Origin: Microbaculum sp051390635
GTDB lineage: Bacteria; Pseudomonadota; Alphaproteobacteria; Rhizobiales; Tepidamorphaceae
Reading direction: 5' to 3'
Assembly: GCF_051390635.1 (NCBI RefSeq)
Contig: NZ_JBPODT010000004.1
Span: 62,001 to 126,000, forward strand
Length of the DNA stretch: 64,000 bases
Within the stretch, counting starts at the first letter, position 1. The number at the start of each line of letters is the position of its first letter. Of this stretch, positions 45,382 to 53,652 are shown in pieces. The translations under genes and the position numbers were made by a program. The notes under the pieces are model-generated. The model made no database searches, was not told the origin of the DNA, and worked only from the letters and a program-made list of their open reading frames with translations.

Positions 45382-46370
45382 TGGCCGACGCCGACAGGGA
45401 GACCATTGCCGCCGCCGGGGCGGGCCGCATGGGCCGCGGCATCGCCGTGGTCTTCGCCTATGCCGGACACCGCGTCACGCTCGTCGACCTGAAAGCGCGC
45501 GACGGCGCCGATGCCGAGCGGGTACGCGATGACGCGCTCGGCGAGATCAGGCAGACGCTGACGATGCTCGCCGGCATCGGCATGATGGGCGAAGAGGCCA
45601 TCGAACCGATCCTGTCGCGGGTGGCGTTCGCCACCGCCGATCAGGCCCCGGCGGCGCTCGCCCGGGCCGACGTGATCTTCGAGGGGGTGCCGGAAACGAT
45701 CGAGGCCAAACAAGACGCCTTCGCGCTCCTGTCGGCACACGCGCGCGCAGACGCGATCATTGCCTCGACGACCTCGACCATGCTGTCCGACGAACTGCAG
45801 GGTTTCGTCACGCCGCCGGAGCGCTTTCTCAACGCACACTGGCTCAACCCCGCCTTCCTGGTGCCGCTGGTCGAGATTTCGCCCGGGGCGAAGACCGACC
45901 GCGATGTCACGCAGCGGCTGGTCGACCTGCTGGAGGGCATCGGCAAGGTGCCCGTGGTTTGCAAGGCGAGCCCCGGCTTCATCGTGCCGCGGCTGCAGGC
46001 GCTGTGCATGAACGAGGCGGCACGGCTCGTGGAGGAAGGCGTGGCGAGCGCGGAGGAAATCGACAAGGCGACCCGTTTCGGGTTCGGCTTCCGGTTCGCG
46101 GTCCTCGGCGTGCTCGAATTCATCGACTGGGGTGGCGGCGACATCCTCTACCACGCCGACCGCTACATGACCCAAGCGCTCGGCACCGATCGCTACGTGG
46201 CCCCGAAGATCGTCGAGGACAACATGCAGGCCGGCCGCATCGGCCTGAAGACCCGCGAGGGTTTCCTCGACTACTCCGGCATGGACGTCGGCGCCTACCA
46301 GCGCGATCGCCTTGCCGCCTTCGTCGGACTGCTCAGGCACATGGGCGCGGCTCGGCCCCCGATCCTCTGA
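45381..46370 (+). CDS. 3-hydroxyacyl-CoA dehydrogenase family protein
   Basis: The 329-residue protein has a Rossmann start of 3-hydroxyacyl-CoA dehydrogenase/carnitine dehydrogenase type (AAGAGRMGRGIAVVFAYAGH), the family segment NAHWLNPAFLVPLVEI with its catalytic-type His, and the C-terminal helical domain (FIVPRLQALCMNEAARLVEEG). A GTG three bases upstream is possible, but the ATG has GGGAGG at good spacing. It could oxidise a hydroxy-acyl-CoA made after the ligase in the same operon, or a free hydroxy acid. It is the last gene, followed by a stem-loop. Confidence 0.88.
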   Translation: MADADRETIAAAGAGRMGRGIAVVFAYAGHRVTLVDLKARDGADAERVRDDALGEIRQTLTMLAGIGMMGEEAIEPILSRVAFATADQAPAALARADVIFEGVPETIEAKQDAFALLSAHARADAIIASTTSTMLSDELQGFVTPPERFLNAHWLNPAFLVPLVEISPGAKTDRDVTQRLVDLLEGIGKVPVVCKASPGFIVPRLQALCMNEAARLVEEGVASAEEIDKATRFGFGFRFAVLGVLEFIDWGGGDILYHADRYMTQALGTDRYVAPKIVEDNMQAGRIGLKTREGFLDYSGMDVGAYQRDRLAAFVGLLRHMGAARPPIL

Positions 46371-46698
46371 ATGCGAATAACGAGTGGGCTTTGTCCCACT
46401 CGCCGCAATAAGGCGCCCTTCCCACTGCCACTGCGCTCCGTGGGCCGGCAAACGTGCGTGTTCCGCCCGAAGGAAACGCCAGCCCTTCCGTTTCGATGTG
46501 ATTTTGTCCAAAAACCGCTGAATTCTCTCGAAACTATCGACCCAACCACCCCCCAGCCCATCCGGTCGACCCCCGGCCCAGCTTGCATTTCGGAAAATTT
46601 CCCATTATCTGCATGGGCAACGTTTACTTTGACAAGAAAGTCCAGCCGCGTTGCAATTGGTGCCAGCCAAACAAGAACAGTGTCGGGAGGGAACGGTC
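46371..46698. other. Intergenic region between the catabolic operon and the methyltransferase-metK-ahcY genes
   Basis: This 328-base stretch holds no supportable gene. CGAGTGGG (46381-46388) and CCCACTCG (46395-46402) form an eight-base stem with a six-base loop just after the last dehydrogenase gene. It is a likely 3' end of the operon, though without a T-run. A promoter-like sequence begins at 46629. I looked for the conserved cores of SAM-II and SAH riboswitches before the methyltransferase gene and did not find them. Confidence 0.6.
46629..46657 (+). promoter_or_regulatory. Promoter of the methyltransferase-metK genes
   Basis: TTGACA at 46629-46634 is followed after 17 bases by TGCAAT at 46652-46657, a four-of-six match to the -10 consensus. 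The predicted transcript would begin about 35 bases before the methyltransferase ATG, leaving little room for a structured leader. Confidence 0.55.
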
Positions 46699-48129
46699 AT
46701 GTCCGGACACGAAGCGCTGCTCGCCGATATCGGCAAATACTGCCAGCGCCATCGGATGGCGGAATCGACGTTTGGTCGGCTGGCGGTCAATGACGGCAAG
46801 CTCGTAGCCAGACTGCGCGACGGAAAGAGCGTCACACTCAACACGCTCGAACGCCTGCAAGACTTCATGAAACGAGACGGCGACCGCGACAACGGGAACG
46901 CCGAAGCCGAAGGATCCCTACTCGGGCCGAACGGCGCGGTGGTGCGGACGGAAACATTGACACCGGCCGGCGCGACTTCGAACGCCCAGGCCAAGGACGA
47001 GAAGGGCGAAGGCAAGAACTTCCGCTTTTTCGACAATCGCCAGAAATACCTGATGTTCGTCAACACCTGCTCGGAAAAGTGGGTCGTGGCGAACCGCGTG
47101 GCGATGGAGCTTGCCCATATCCACCCGGCGCCGCCGGCGGTGCGCGTGTTCGACGCGGGCCTCGGCGACGGTACGGTGCTGACCCGTCTGATGCGGGCCA
47201 TGCATGCCCGCTTCCCGACCATGCCGCACTACATCTCCGGCAAGGAGATCAGCCTGGAAGATATCCGACTGGCGCTGGAGAAGATGCCGGACCGGTTCCA
47301 CGAACACCCCGCCTCCGTGCTGGTGCTGACCAACATGTACTATGCGGAGGCGCCGTGGCTTCGCGTGCGCTCTCCGGCGGCAGCCAACAGTCTGGTCTGG
47401 CACGAGGTGGCGCTGGACGGATCGTCGTCCTTCGAGTTCGAGGAACAGATCACGGCACTGCAGCCGTTCCTCGCCGAGCACTGGCAGGCCAAGACCAGCG
47501 AAAAAACCGGCAATCCGATCTACGAACGGCCGGTGGTGCTCGTCATCTATCGCCGCGACCATCGCTTCCTGCTCGACTCGGTGATCCCGAAGCCGGGCAT
47601 GGCGACGGCCGACTTCGACCTAATCATCGCATCGCAGCCCTATCGCCTGCGCGTGCCGGCCGAGTTCAAGGCGAACAAGGTGGTCGCCCCGCTGGCCCGC
47701 GCGCTCCGGCCCGGCGGCCGGCTCGTGGGTATCCACAGCCACGGCAACGATCCCGGACTCGAGATCGTGCAGACGGTCTGGCCGGGAGAGCGGCCCTATA
47801 CGAACGACCGACACGACATTCTCAAGGCGACGAAAGAAATCCTCGGTTCCACGCACCGGGATTTGAAGTACAACGCCTATTCGGACGCGCGGTCGGTGTT
47901 CCGCTACGACATGCACACGCTGCCCAACGAGCTTGCCGGGGCGATAGGCACCTCGACATTGTTCGCGGCCTGGAACGCGGCGATCTACGTGGCCCAGATC
48001 GAGGACGAGCGCTTGAGCGATGTCGTCAAGGACGGCCGCTACATCGACGCGACCGCCGGTGTCCTGCGAAAGCACGGCGGCCTGTGGTTCAACGACGAAA
48101 CCTATGTGATCTCGCGACGGCAAGCCTAA
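46699..48129 (+). CDS. Class I SAM-dependent methyltransferase with N-terminal helix-turn-helix-like domain
   Basis: The 476-residue protein has two parts. Residues 1-58 look like a small helix-turn-helix domain (YCQRHRMAESTFGRLAVNDG, then KLVARLRDGKSVTLNTLERLQDFM), as in stand-alone regulators of rhizobia. After a charged linker, a Rossmann methyltransferase follows with motif I FDAGLGDGT at 151-159 and a late motif RALRPGGRLVGIHSHG. GGGAGGGA precedes the ATG. metK follows after 31 bases, so it probably shares its transcript. A role in sensing SAM or in controlling metK is possible. The methyl acceptor is unknown. Confidence 0.78.
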   Translation: MSGHEALLADIGKYCQRHRMAESTFGRLAVNDGKLVARLRDGKSVTLNTLERLQDFMKRDGDRDNGNAEAEGSLLGPNGAVVRTETLTPAGATSNAQAKDEKGEGKNFRFFDNRQKYLMFVNTCSEKWVVANRVAMELAHIHPAPPAVRVFDAGLGDGTVLTRLMRAMHARFPTMPHYISGKEISLEDIRLALEKMPDRFHEHPASVLVLTNMYYAEAPWLRVRSPAAANSLVWHEVALDGSSSFEFEEQITALQPFLAEHWQAKTSEKTGNPIYERPVVLVIYRRDHRFLLDSVIPKPGMATADFDLIIASQPYRLRVPAEFKANKVVAPLARALRPGGRLVGIHSHGNDPGLEIVQTVWPGERPYTNDRHDILKATKEILGSTHRDLKYNAYSDARSVFRYDMHTLPNELAGAIGTSTLFAAWNAAIYVAQIEDERLSDVVKDGRYIDATAGVLRKHGGLWFNDETYVISRRQA

Positions 48130-48160
48130 GTCCGTCTGCCCAGAAAAGGGGGAACACCCA

Positions 48161-49351
48161 ATGCAGAAAGATTATCTCTTCACCTCGGAATCCGTCTCCG
48201 AAGGCCATCCGGACAAGGTCTGCGACCGCGTTTCGGACGAGGTGGTCGACACCTTTTTCGGGATCGCCCTGGCCGAGGGCTGGGATCCGAGCCAGGTGCG
48301 CGTTGCCTGCGAGACGCTGGCTACCACCAACCGCGTGGTCATCGCCGGCGAGACGCGCGGGCCGAAGACCATCTCCAAGGAGCTCATCGCCCACCGCGCC
48401 CGCATGGCGATCCGCGACATCGGCTATGAACAGGACGGCTTCCACTGGGAACACGCCGATATCGAGGTGCTGCTGCATTCGCAGTCGGCGGATATCGCGC
48501 AGGGTGTCGACGCCGGCAGCGACAAGGACGAAGGCGCCGGCGACCAGGGCATCATGTTCGGCTATGCCTGCAAGGAAACGCCGGATTTGATGCCGGCGCC
48601 GATCTACTATTCGCACAAGATCCTCAAGCTGATGGCGGACGGCCGCAAGTCCGGCGAGTCCGGCATGCTCGGCCCCGACGCCAAGAGCCAGTTGACCATG
48701 CGCTATGTCGACGGCAAGCCGGTCGAGGTCACGCAGGTGGTCATCTCCACCCAGCATCTCGACGACCGCCTGACCTCGCACGACATCCGCGGCATCGTCG
48801 AGCCCTACGTGCGCGGCGCGCTGCCGGACGGCTTCCTGACCGCCAAGACCGACTGGCACATCAACCCGACGGGCAAGTTCGTGATCGGCGGGCCGGATGG
48901 CGACTGCGGGCTGACCGGCCGCAAGATCATCGTCGACACCTACGGTGGCGCGGCTCCGCACGGCGGCGGCGCCTTCTCCGGCAAGGACCCGACCAAGGTC
49001 GACCGGTCGGCGGCCTACGCGGCGCGCTACCTCGCCAAGAACGTGGTGGCGGCGGGCCTCGCCGATCGCTGCACGATCCAGCTCTCCTACGCGATCGGCG
49101 TGGCCGATCCGCTGGCGATCTATGTGGACATGCACGGGACGGGGCAGGTCGCCGAGGACAAGCTCGGCTCGGTGCTGCGCCAGGTTCTGAACCTGCGTCC
49201 GCGCGGCATCCGGGAGCACCTGAAGCTCAATCAGCCGATCTACGCGCGTACCGCCGCCTACGGCCATTTCGGCCGGCCGGCCGAGACCGACGGCGGCTTC
49301 AGCTGGGAAACGACCGATCTCGCCGACGCCATCCGCTCGGCGGCCGCGTAG
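48161..49351 (+). CDS. metK: S-adenosylmethionine synthetase
   Basis: The 396-residue enzyme makes SAM from methionine and ATP. Signature segments are FTSESVSEGHPDKVCDRVSD at the N-terminus with the first metal Asp, GAGDQGIMFGYACKE in the centre, and GGGAFSGKDPTKVDRSAAYAA near the C-terminal part. Length is normal. AGAAAAGGGGG lies upstream of the ATG. It sits between the methyltransferase gene and ahcY, and so joins SAM synthesis, use and recovery in one locus. Confidence 0.97.
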   Translation: MQKDYLFTSESVSEGHPDKVCDRVSDEVVDTFFGIALAEGWDPSQVRVACETLATTNRVVIAGETRGPKTISKELIAHRARMAIRDIGYEQDGFHWEHADIEVLLHSQSADIAQGVDAGSDKDEGAGDQGIMFGYACKETPDLMPAPIYYSHKILKLMADGRKSGESGMLGPDAKSQLTMRYVDGKPVEVTQVVISTQHLDDRLTSHDIRGIVEPYVRGALPDGFLTAKTDWHINPTGKFVIGGPDGDCGLTGRKIIVDTYGGAAPHGGGAFSGKDPTKVDRSAAYAARYLAKNVVAAGLADRCTIQLSYAIGVADPLAIYVDMHGTGQVAEDKLGSVLRQVLNLRPRGIREHLKLNQPIYARTAAYGHFGRPAETDGGFSWETTDLADAIRSAAA

Positions 49352-49376
49352 GGCCATCGGCCTGGTCGAACTAAAC

Positions 49377-49399
49377 GGGGCAGCCGCATCGGCTGCCCC
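49377..49399 (+). terminator. Hairpin between metK and ahcY
   Basis: GGGGCAGCCG (49377-49386) and CGGCTGCCCC (49390-49399) form a perfect ten-base stem with a three-base loop, followed by TTATGTGT. It can act as a partial terminator that separates metK from ahcY. It does not fit an SAH riboswitch fold. Confidence 0.6.
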
Positions 49400-49437
49400 T
49401 TATGTGTAATGTGAATTCAAATGGAAAAGGACAGGTG

Positions 49438-50832
49438 ATGTCTGGCGATTATGTTGTGAAGGACCTGGGACTGGCGGACTGGGGCCGCAAGGAGATCGAG
49501 ATTGCGGAGACGGAGATGCCGGGCCTGATGGCGACGCGCGAGGAGTATGATGCCTCGCAGCCGCTGAAGGGCGCGCGGATTTCCGGCGCGCTGCACATGA
49601 CGATCCAGACCGCGGTGCTGATCGAGACGCTGCAGGCGCTCGGCGCGGAGGTGCGCTGGGCCTCGTGCAACATCTTCTCGACGCAGGACCACGCGGCGGC
49701 GGCGATCGCGGCCAAGAACACGCCGGTGTTCGCGGTGAAGGGCGAGAGCCTGACCGAGTACTGGGACTATATCGACCGGATCTTCCACTGGCCGGACGGC
49801 GAGGTCGCCAACATGATCCTCGACGACGGCGGCGACGCGACGCTGTACATCCTCCTCGGCGCCAAGGTGGAGGCCGACGCCTCGGCCATGCCGACGCCGA
49901 CGAGCGAGGAGGAAGAGGCGCTGGTGGCGCAGCTGAAGAAGCGGCTTGCGGCGAGCCCGGGCTGGTTCGCCAAGGTGAAGGCCTCGATCAAGGGCGTCAG
50001 CGAAGAGACCACCACGGGCGTGCTGCGTCTCTACGAGATGCAGAAGAAGGGCGATCTCCCCTTCCCGGCGATCAACGTCAACGACTCGGTGACCAAGTCG
50101 AAGTTCGACAACAAGTACGGCTGCCGCGAGAGCCTGGTGGACGGCATCCGCCGGGCGACCGACGTGATGATGGCGGGCAAGGTGGCGCTGGTCGCCGGCT
50201 ACGGCGACGTCGGCAAGGGCTCGGCGCAGTCGCTGCGCGGCGCCGGCGCCCGCGTGGTCGTGACCGAAATCGATCCGATCTGCGCGCTGCAGGCGGCGAT
50301 GGACGGCTTCGCCGTGCAGACCATGGAAGAGGCGGCGCCCCATGCCGACATCTTCGTCACCGCCACCGGCAACAAGGACGTGCTGACGGTGGACCACATG
50401 CGGGCGATGAAGGACATGGCGATCGTCTGCAACATCGGTCACTTCGATAACGAGATCCAGGTGGCCGGCCTGAAGAACTACAAGTGGACCAACGTGAAGC
50501 CGCAGGTGGACATGATCGAGTTCCCGGACGGCAAGCGGATGATCCTGCTCTCCGAAGGCCGCCTGGTGAACCTCGGCAACGCCACCGGCCACCCCAGCTT
50601 CGTGATGAGCGCCTCGTTCACCAACCAGACGCTGGCGCAGATCGAACTGTGGACCAACGGCGCGGCCTACGAGAACAAGGTCTACGTGCTGCCCAAGCAC
50701 CTGGACGAGAAGGTCGCCACGCTGCATCTGGCCAAGCTCGGCGTCAATCTCTCCACGCTGACCCCCGAGCAGGCCAGTTACATCGGCGTGTCGCAGGAAG
50801 GTCCGTTCAAGGCCGACCACTACCGATACTGA
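49438..50832 (+). CDS. ahcY: Adenosylhomocysteinase
   Basis: The 464-residue NAD-dependent enzyme splits S-adenosylhomocysteine to adenosine and homocysteine and so relieves product inhibition of methyltransferases. Motifs are VKDLGLADWGRKEIEIAETEMPGL at the start (split here by position), the substrate region YGCRESLVDGIRRATDVM, the NAD loop GYGDVGKGSAQ, and the C-terminal KADHYRY. The ATG follows AAAGGACAGGTG. Codon use is markedly repetitive and GC-rich, as in a highly expressed gene. A strong terminator follows. Confidence 0.97.
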   Translation: MSGDYVVKDLGLADWGRKEIEIAETEMPGLMATREEYDASQPLKGARISGALHMTIQTAVLIETLQALGAEVRWASCNIFSTQDHAAAAIAAKNTPVFAVKGESLTEYWDYIDRIFHWPDGEVANMILDDGGDATLYILLGAKVEADASAMPTPTSEEEEALVAQLKKRLAASPGWFAKVKASIKGVSEETTTGVLRLYEMQKKGDLPFPAINVNDSVTKSKFDNKYGCRESLVDGIRRATDVMMAGKVALVAGYGDVGKGSAQSLRGAGARVVVTEIDPICALQAAMDGFAVQTMEEAAPHADIFVTATGNKDVLTVDHMRAMKDMAIVCNIGHFDNEIQVAGLKNYKWTNVKPQVDMIEFPDGKRMILLSEGRLVNLGNATGHPSFVMSASFTNQTLAQIELWTNGAAYENKVYVLPKHLDEKVATLHLAKLGVNLSTLTPEQASYIGVSQEGPFKADHYRY

Positions 50833-50860
50833 GGCCGGGCCACACATGGCTTAACGACAA

Positions 50861-50890
50861 CGGCGGGCAAACAGCCCGCCGTTTTTGTTT
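50861..50890 (+). terminator. Rho-independent terminator after ahcY
   Basis: CGGCGGGC (50861-50868) pairs with GCCCGCCG (50874-50881) over a five-base AAACA loop and is followed directly by TTTTTGTTT. This is the clearest intrinsic terminator in the window. Confidence 0.85.
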
Positions 50891-50931
50891 GTGGTGGCGA
50901 GCGATGCACGATCGCCAGCCATGGATCGCCG

Positions 50932-52353
50932 CTAGTTGCCGGAGCGGAAATTGGAGAACTGCCACGGATCCTTAGGCTCGGGCGGCGCATCGATGAACGG
51001 GCGCTGATCGACCGGCGTCCAGTCGGTCCGCTCGCAGACGATGCGGCCGAGATAGGGTCGTGCCGCATCGAGCACGAAGTCGTGCGGCAGGTCCTCCGGC
51101 TCGCAGAAGCCGGCATTCGGGTTCTCGAGCGCCCATAGCGACGACGCGACCACGCCGGCCGCCACCTGCAGTGCCGTCGAATTGGAATGGGGCACGACGC
51201 GCCGCGCCTCGTGGATATCGAGCTGCGACCCGTACCAGAGCCCGTTCAGGCCATGACCGAGCAGCAGGACGCCAAGTTCGTCCTGCCCCTCGATGACGTC
51301 GCGCTTGATGACGCGCTCGGCCTCGGGTTCCTGCCAGCCGCCCATCATCGTCTCGTGCAGACTGGTGAAGGCGCCGTCGCAGGGCAGGTAGACGAAGGCG
51401 ACCGTCGGCCTGTACGTCGGCTCGCCGTCGGCCTCGACCGTCAGGTAGTCGCTGATCGTCACGTTCTCGCTGTGCGGCAGGGCGAGGCCCAGGATCTGGC
51501 CGGACGTCGGCACCCAGGAGTACATCTGGAAGCGGGCCGCCGGCTGGTCGATGTAGATCGTGTTGCGGGGGCCTTCCGCGTGCTCAAGGGCGTCGTCCGG
51601 CAAGGCGCGCTCATGCGTGCCCCAGCCGAGTTCGACCGGCATCATCGCCTCTTCGACGAAGCCCGGGATGCTCCAGGTGTTGACGAACTCTCCCGGCATC
51701 TTCGGCGTGGCCGAGACCTGGGTGTCGCGCTCGGAGATATGGATCACCTTGGTGCCGGTCCGCTGGGCGAGCCGGGCCCAGTCGCACCGCGTCGACGGCG
51801 CGGCGAAATCGAGCTTCATGCCCTTGGCTATCTCGATCAGCGCCGCCTTGGCGAAATGGCTGACAAGGCCGGGATTGGCGCCATGGGTGATGATCGCCGT
51901 CGGACCATCGGCCCGCCAGGTCTTCTCCGCGTGCAGCCGGGCGCGCTGGTGCAGGGCATATTCCGTGCGCTCGCCGGCGGGCAGATCGGAGTCCTCGATG
52001 AAGCCTTCCCATGGCTCCAGCGCCGTATCGACATAGGAGACGCCATGGTGGTGGCACCAGTCGGCGACAGCGAGGGAGTCGACGCCCATGGTGAGATTGA
52101 GGAGGAGATCGCCCGGTTCCGTGGCTTCCGCGAGAACCTCCGCGAAATTCTGCGCCGAGACCGCCCGTTTCCGGTAGGTGAGGCCGCTCTCGCGAAAGGG
52201 CGACAGCATGGCCGGCGGATCGATCCGGTCGATGATCGTGAAATCGGATGCAGGCCGGTTCAATCGATCGATCAGCAACGGCAGGACGCACTGGCCGATC
52301 GTTCCGTATCCGAGAATTACGATATGTCCATTCGGCGTTGCGGCGCGGATCAC
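50932..52353 (-). CDS. hss: Homospermidine synthase
   Basis: The 473-residue NAD-dependent enzyme makes sym-homospermidine, the main polyamine of many alphaproteobacteria, from putrescine. It has the N-terminal Rossmann motif VILGYGTIGQCVLPLL, the saccharopine-dehydrogenase-like segment ITHGANPGLVSHFAKAAL, and the family-specific PHSENVTISDYLTV and LGHGLNGLWYGSQLDI. The start is uncertain. GTG at 52353 gives the usual family length but its GGAGG is only two bases away. Upstream in-frame codons lie in poorly conserved sequence. It converges on ahcY and relates functionally to the polyamine-type uptake operon at 28.9-34.5 kb. Confidence 0.93.
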   Translation of the reverse strand: MIRAATPNGHIVILGYGTIGQCVLPLLIDRLNRPASDFTIIDRIDPPAMLSPFRESGLTYRKRAVSAQNFAEVLAEATEPGDLLLNLTMGVDSLAVADWCHHHGVSYVDTALEPWEGFIEDSDLPAGERTEYALHQRARLHAEKTWRADGPTAIITHGANPGLVSHFAKAALIEIAKGMKLDFAAPSTRCDWARLAQRTGTKVIHISERDTQVSATPKMPGEFVNTWSIPGFVEEAMMPVELGWGTHERALPDDALEHAEGPRNTIYIDQPAARFQMYSWVPTSGQILGLALPHSENVTISDYLTVEADGEPTYRPTVAFVYLPCDGAFTSLHETMMGGWQEPEAERVIKRDVIEGQDELGVLLLGHGLNGLWYGSQLDIHEARRVVPHSNSTALQVAAGVVASSLWALENPNAGFCEPEDLPHDFVLDAARPYLGRIVCERTDWTPVDQRPFIDAPPEPKDPWQFSNFRSGN

Positions 52354-52595
52354 GGCCTCCAGGGAAACGGGGTGGCTGGGCCTTCCTGTTAAGCAGGTCG
52401 CGACCGCCAAGGCAAATGCGGGCGAGCCCGACCACCGGGATCGGCGCTGTCCATATGGCAGAAAAACGCGGGAGAAATTGATGTTCGGGGTCCACAAAGC
52501 GGGTGCAACCGCCACCTGCCCGTGCCAATCTCCGGCCGGCCGGCAAGACGGGCGCCCACGATCCGGCCGAACGGATTTTCGATAGAGAGGTGGAC

Positions 52596-52646
52596 ATGGC
52601 GAACGAATTTCTCACCGCCGTCAAAGACCCGAAGCCCCGCACGTGA
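52596..52646 (+). CDS. Possible 16-codon leader or microprotein ORF
   Basis: An ATG preceded by AGAGAGGTGG at good spacing opens a 16-residue frame (MANEFLTAVKDPKPRT) that ends 52 bases before the CAP-domain lipoprotein ATG. The ribosome binding site is stronger than that of the lipoprotein gene. It may be a leader peptide or the remnant of a lost gene. The rest of 52354-52698, about 345 bases between divergent genes, shows no other supportable gene; promoters of hss and the lipoprotein should lie here but I could not define them. Confidence 0.25.
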   Translation: MANEFLTAVKDPKPRT

Positions 52647-52698
52647 ACAACCGGAATCCAGACGCGCAGTGGCGCTGCCGCGTGCCGCGGGGTGCCCG

Positions 52699-53202
52699 AT
52701 GAAAGCGATTTCCGCCCGGGCGGCATTTCCCGTTATCCTTTGCCTGACGCTGCTCGTGGGAGCGTGCGCCGGGCCCGTCGGTTTCGGCGGCGTCAGCCCC
52801 GTTGCGGTCGATACGCGGGCCGCCGCCGCATCCACCACCGCCTTTCGGACGGCACAGGGACGCGGCCCGGTTACCGCCAACAGCCGCCTCAACGCCATCG
52901 CCGAGCGGCAGGCAATGGCCATGGCGCGACGCGGACGGCTCGGCCACGACCTGATCGGCCCGCTGCACAAGCGGCTCAAAGGGGCGGGTTACGTCTGGCT
53001 CGTCGCCGTCGAGAATGTCAGCGCCGGCTACGACGACTTCGACGCGGCGCTGGCGGGCTGGCAGACGTCGACCGGCCATCGGTCGAACCTGCTCGAGCCG
53101 CAGGCAACCGAGATCGGAGTCGGCGCGGCGCGGGCGGATGACAAGTACGGGACCTATTGGGCGCTGATCCTGGCGGCCCCCGACCCGGACCGGGACAGGT
53201 GA
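52699..53202 (+). CDS. CAP/SCP-domain lipoprotein
   Basis: The 167-residue protein begins with a lipoprotein signal, AFPVILCLTLLVGAC, with the lipobox Cys26, so it should be membrane-anchored. The rest is a CAP (SCP/PR-1) domain: FRTAQGRGPVTANSRLNAIAERQAMAMA with the helix-1 pattern, GHDLIGPL with the first His, VENVSAGYDDF and GWQTSTGHRSNLL with the conserved Glu and His. Bacterial CAP proteins are secreted, often of unknown function. Only a weak GGGG precedes the ATG. The next gene, cdd, starts 55 bases on and may be separately transcribed. Confidence 0.85.
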   Translation: MKAISARAAFPVILCLTLLVGACAGPVGFGGVSPVAVDTRAAAASTTAFRTAQGRGPVTANSRLNAIAERQAMAMARRGRLGHDLIGPLHKRLKGAGYVWLVAVENVSAGYDDFDAALAGWQTSTGHRSNLLEPQATEIGVGAARADDKYGTYWALILAAPDPDRDR

Positions 53203-53256
53203 AGACGGGATGTTCGGGCCGGTGATGGGCGGCGCGGGTTACGCGAAGGAGCGGTG

Positions 53257-53652
53257 ATGAGCGATCCGCACGATTTGTTCGAGGCCGCGAAGGCGGCGAT
53301 GGCGAAGGCCTACGCGCCGCATTCGAACTTTCCCGTCGGCGCGGCGCTTCGGTCGGCCGGCGGCGCGATCTATTCGGGCTGCAATGTCGAGAACGCCTCG
53401 TATCCGGAAGGCTGGTGCGCCGAGACATCGGCGATCGCGCAGATGGTGGGCGCGGGCGAGCGCGCTATCATCGAGGTGGCCGTCGTCGCCGAGAAGATGG
53501 CATGCATCCCGCCCTGCGGCGGCTGCCGGCAACGTATCCGGGAATTCGGCACAGCCGAAACCCGCATTCATCTGTGCAATGCCTCGGGCGTGGTGGAAAC
53601 GGTAACGCTCGGCGCCTTATTGCCGCGTGCCTACGGACCGGAGGGACGATGA
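53257..53652 (+). CDS. cdd: Cytidine deaminase
   Basis: The 131-residue homotetrameric-type enzyme deaminates cytidine and deoxycytidine to uridine forms. The zinc and catalytic set is present: Cys54-Ala-Glu56 (GWCAETSAIAQM) and Cys87, Cys90 (PPCGGCRQ), plus the substrate segment CNVENASYPEG. A GTG one codon upstream is possible; the ATG with GGAG upstream was chosen. It overlaps punA by four bases and heads the nucleoside salvage operon. Confidence 0.95.
   Translation: MSDPHDLFEAAKAAMAKAYAPHSNFPVGAALRSAGGAIYSGCNVENASYPEGWCAETSAIAQMVGAGERAIIEVAVVAEKMACIPPCGGCRQRIREFGTAETRIHLCNASGVVETVTLGALLPRAYGPEGR

Noticed and set aside
46371..46698. SAM riboswitch upstream of the methyltransferase-metK genes
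   Set aside because: No SAM-II-like conserved core was seen, and a promoter at 46629-46657 leaves only about 35 bases of leader. A covariance-model search would settle it.
49352..49437. SAH riboswitch upstream of ahcY
   Set aside because: The only structure is a simple ten-base hairpin with a three-base loop, better read as a terminator. The multi-helix SAH fold is not visible.
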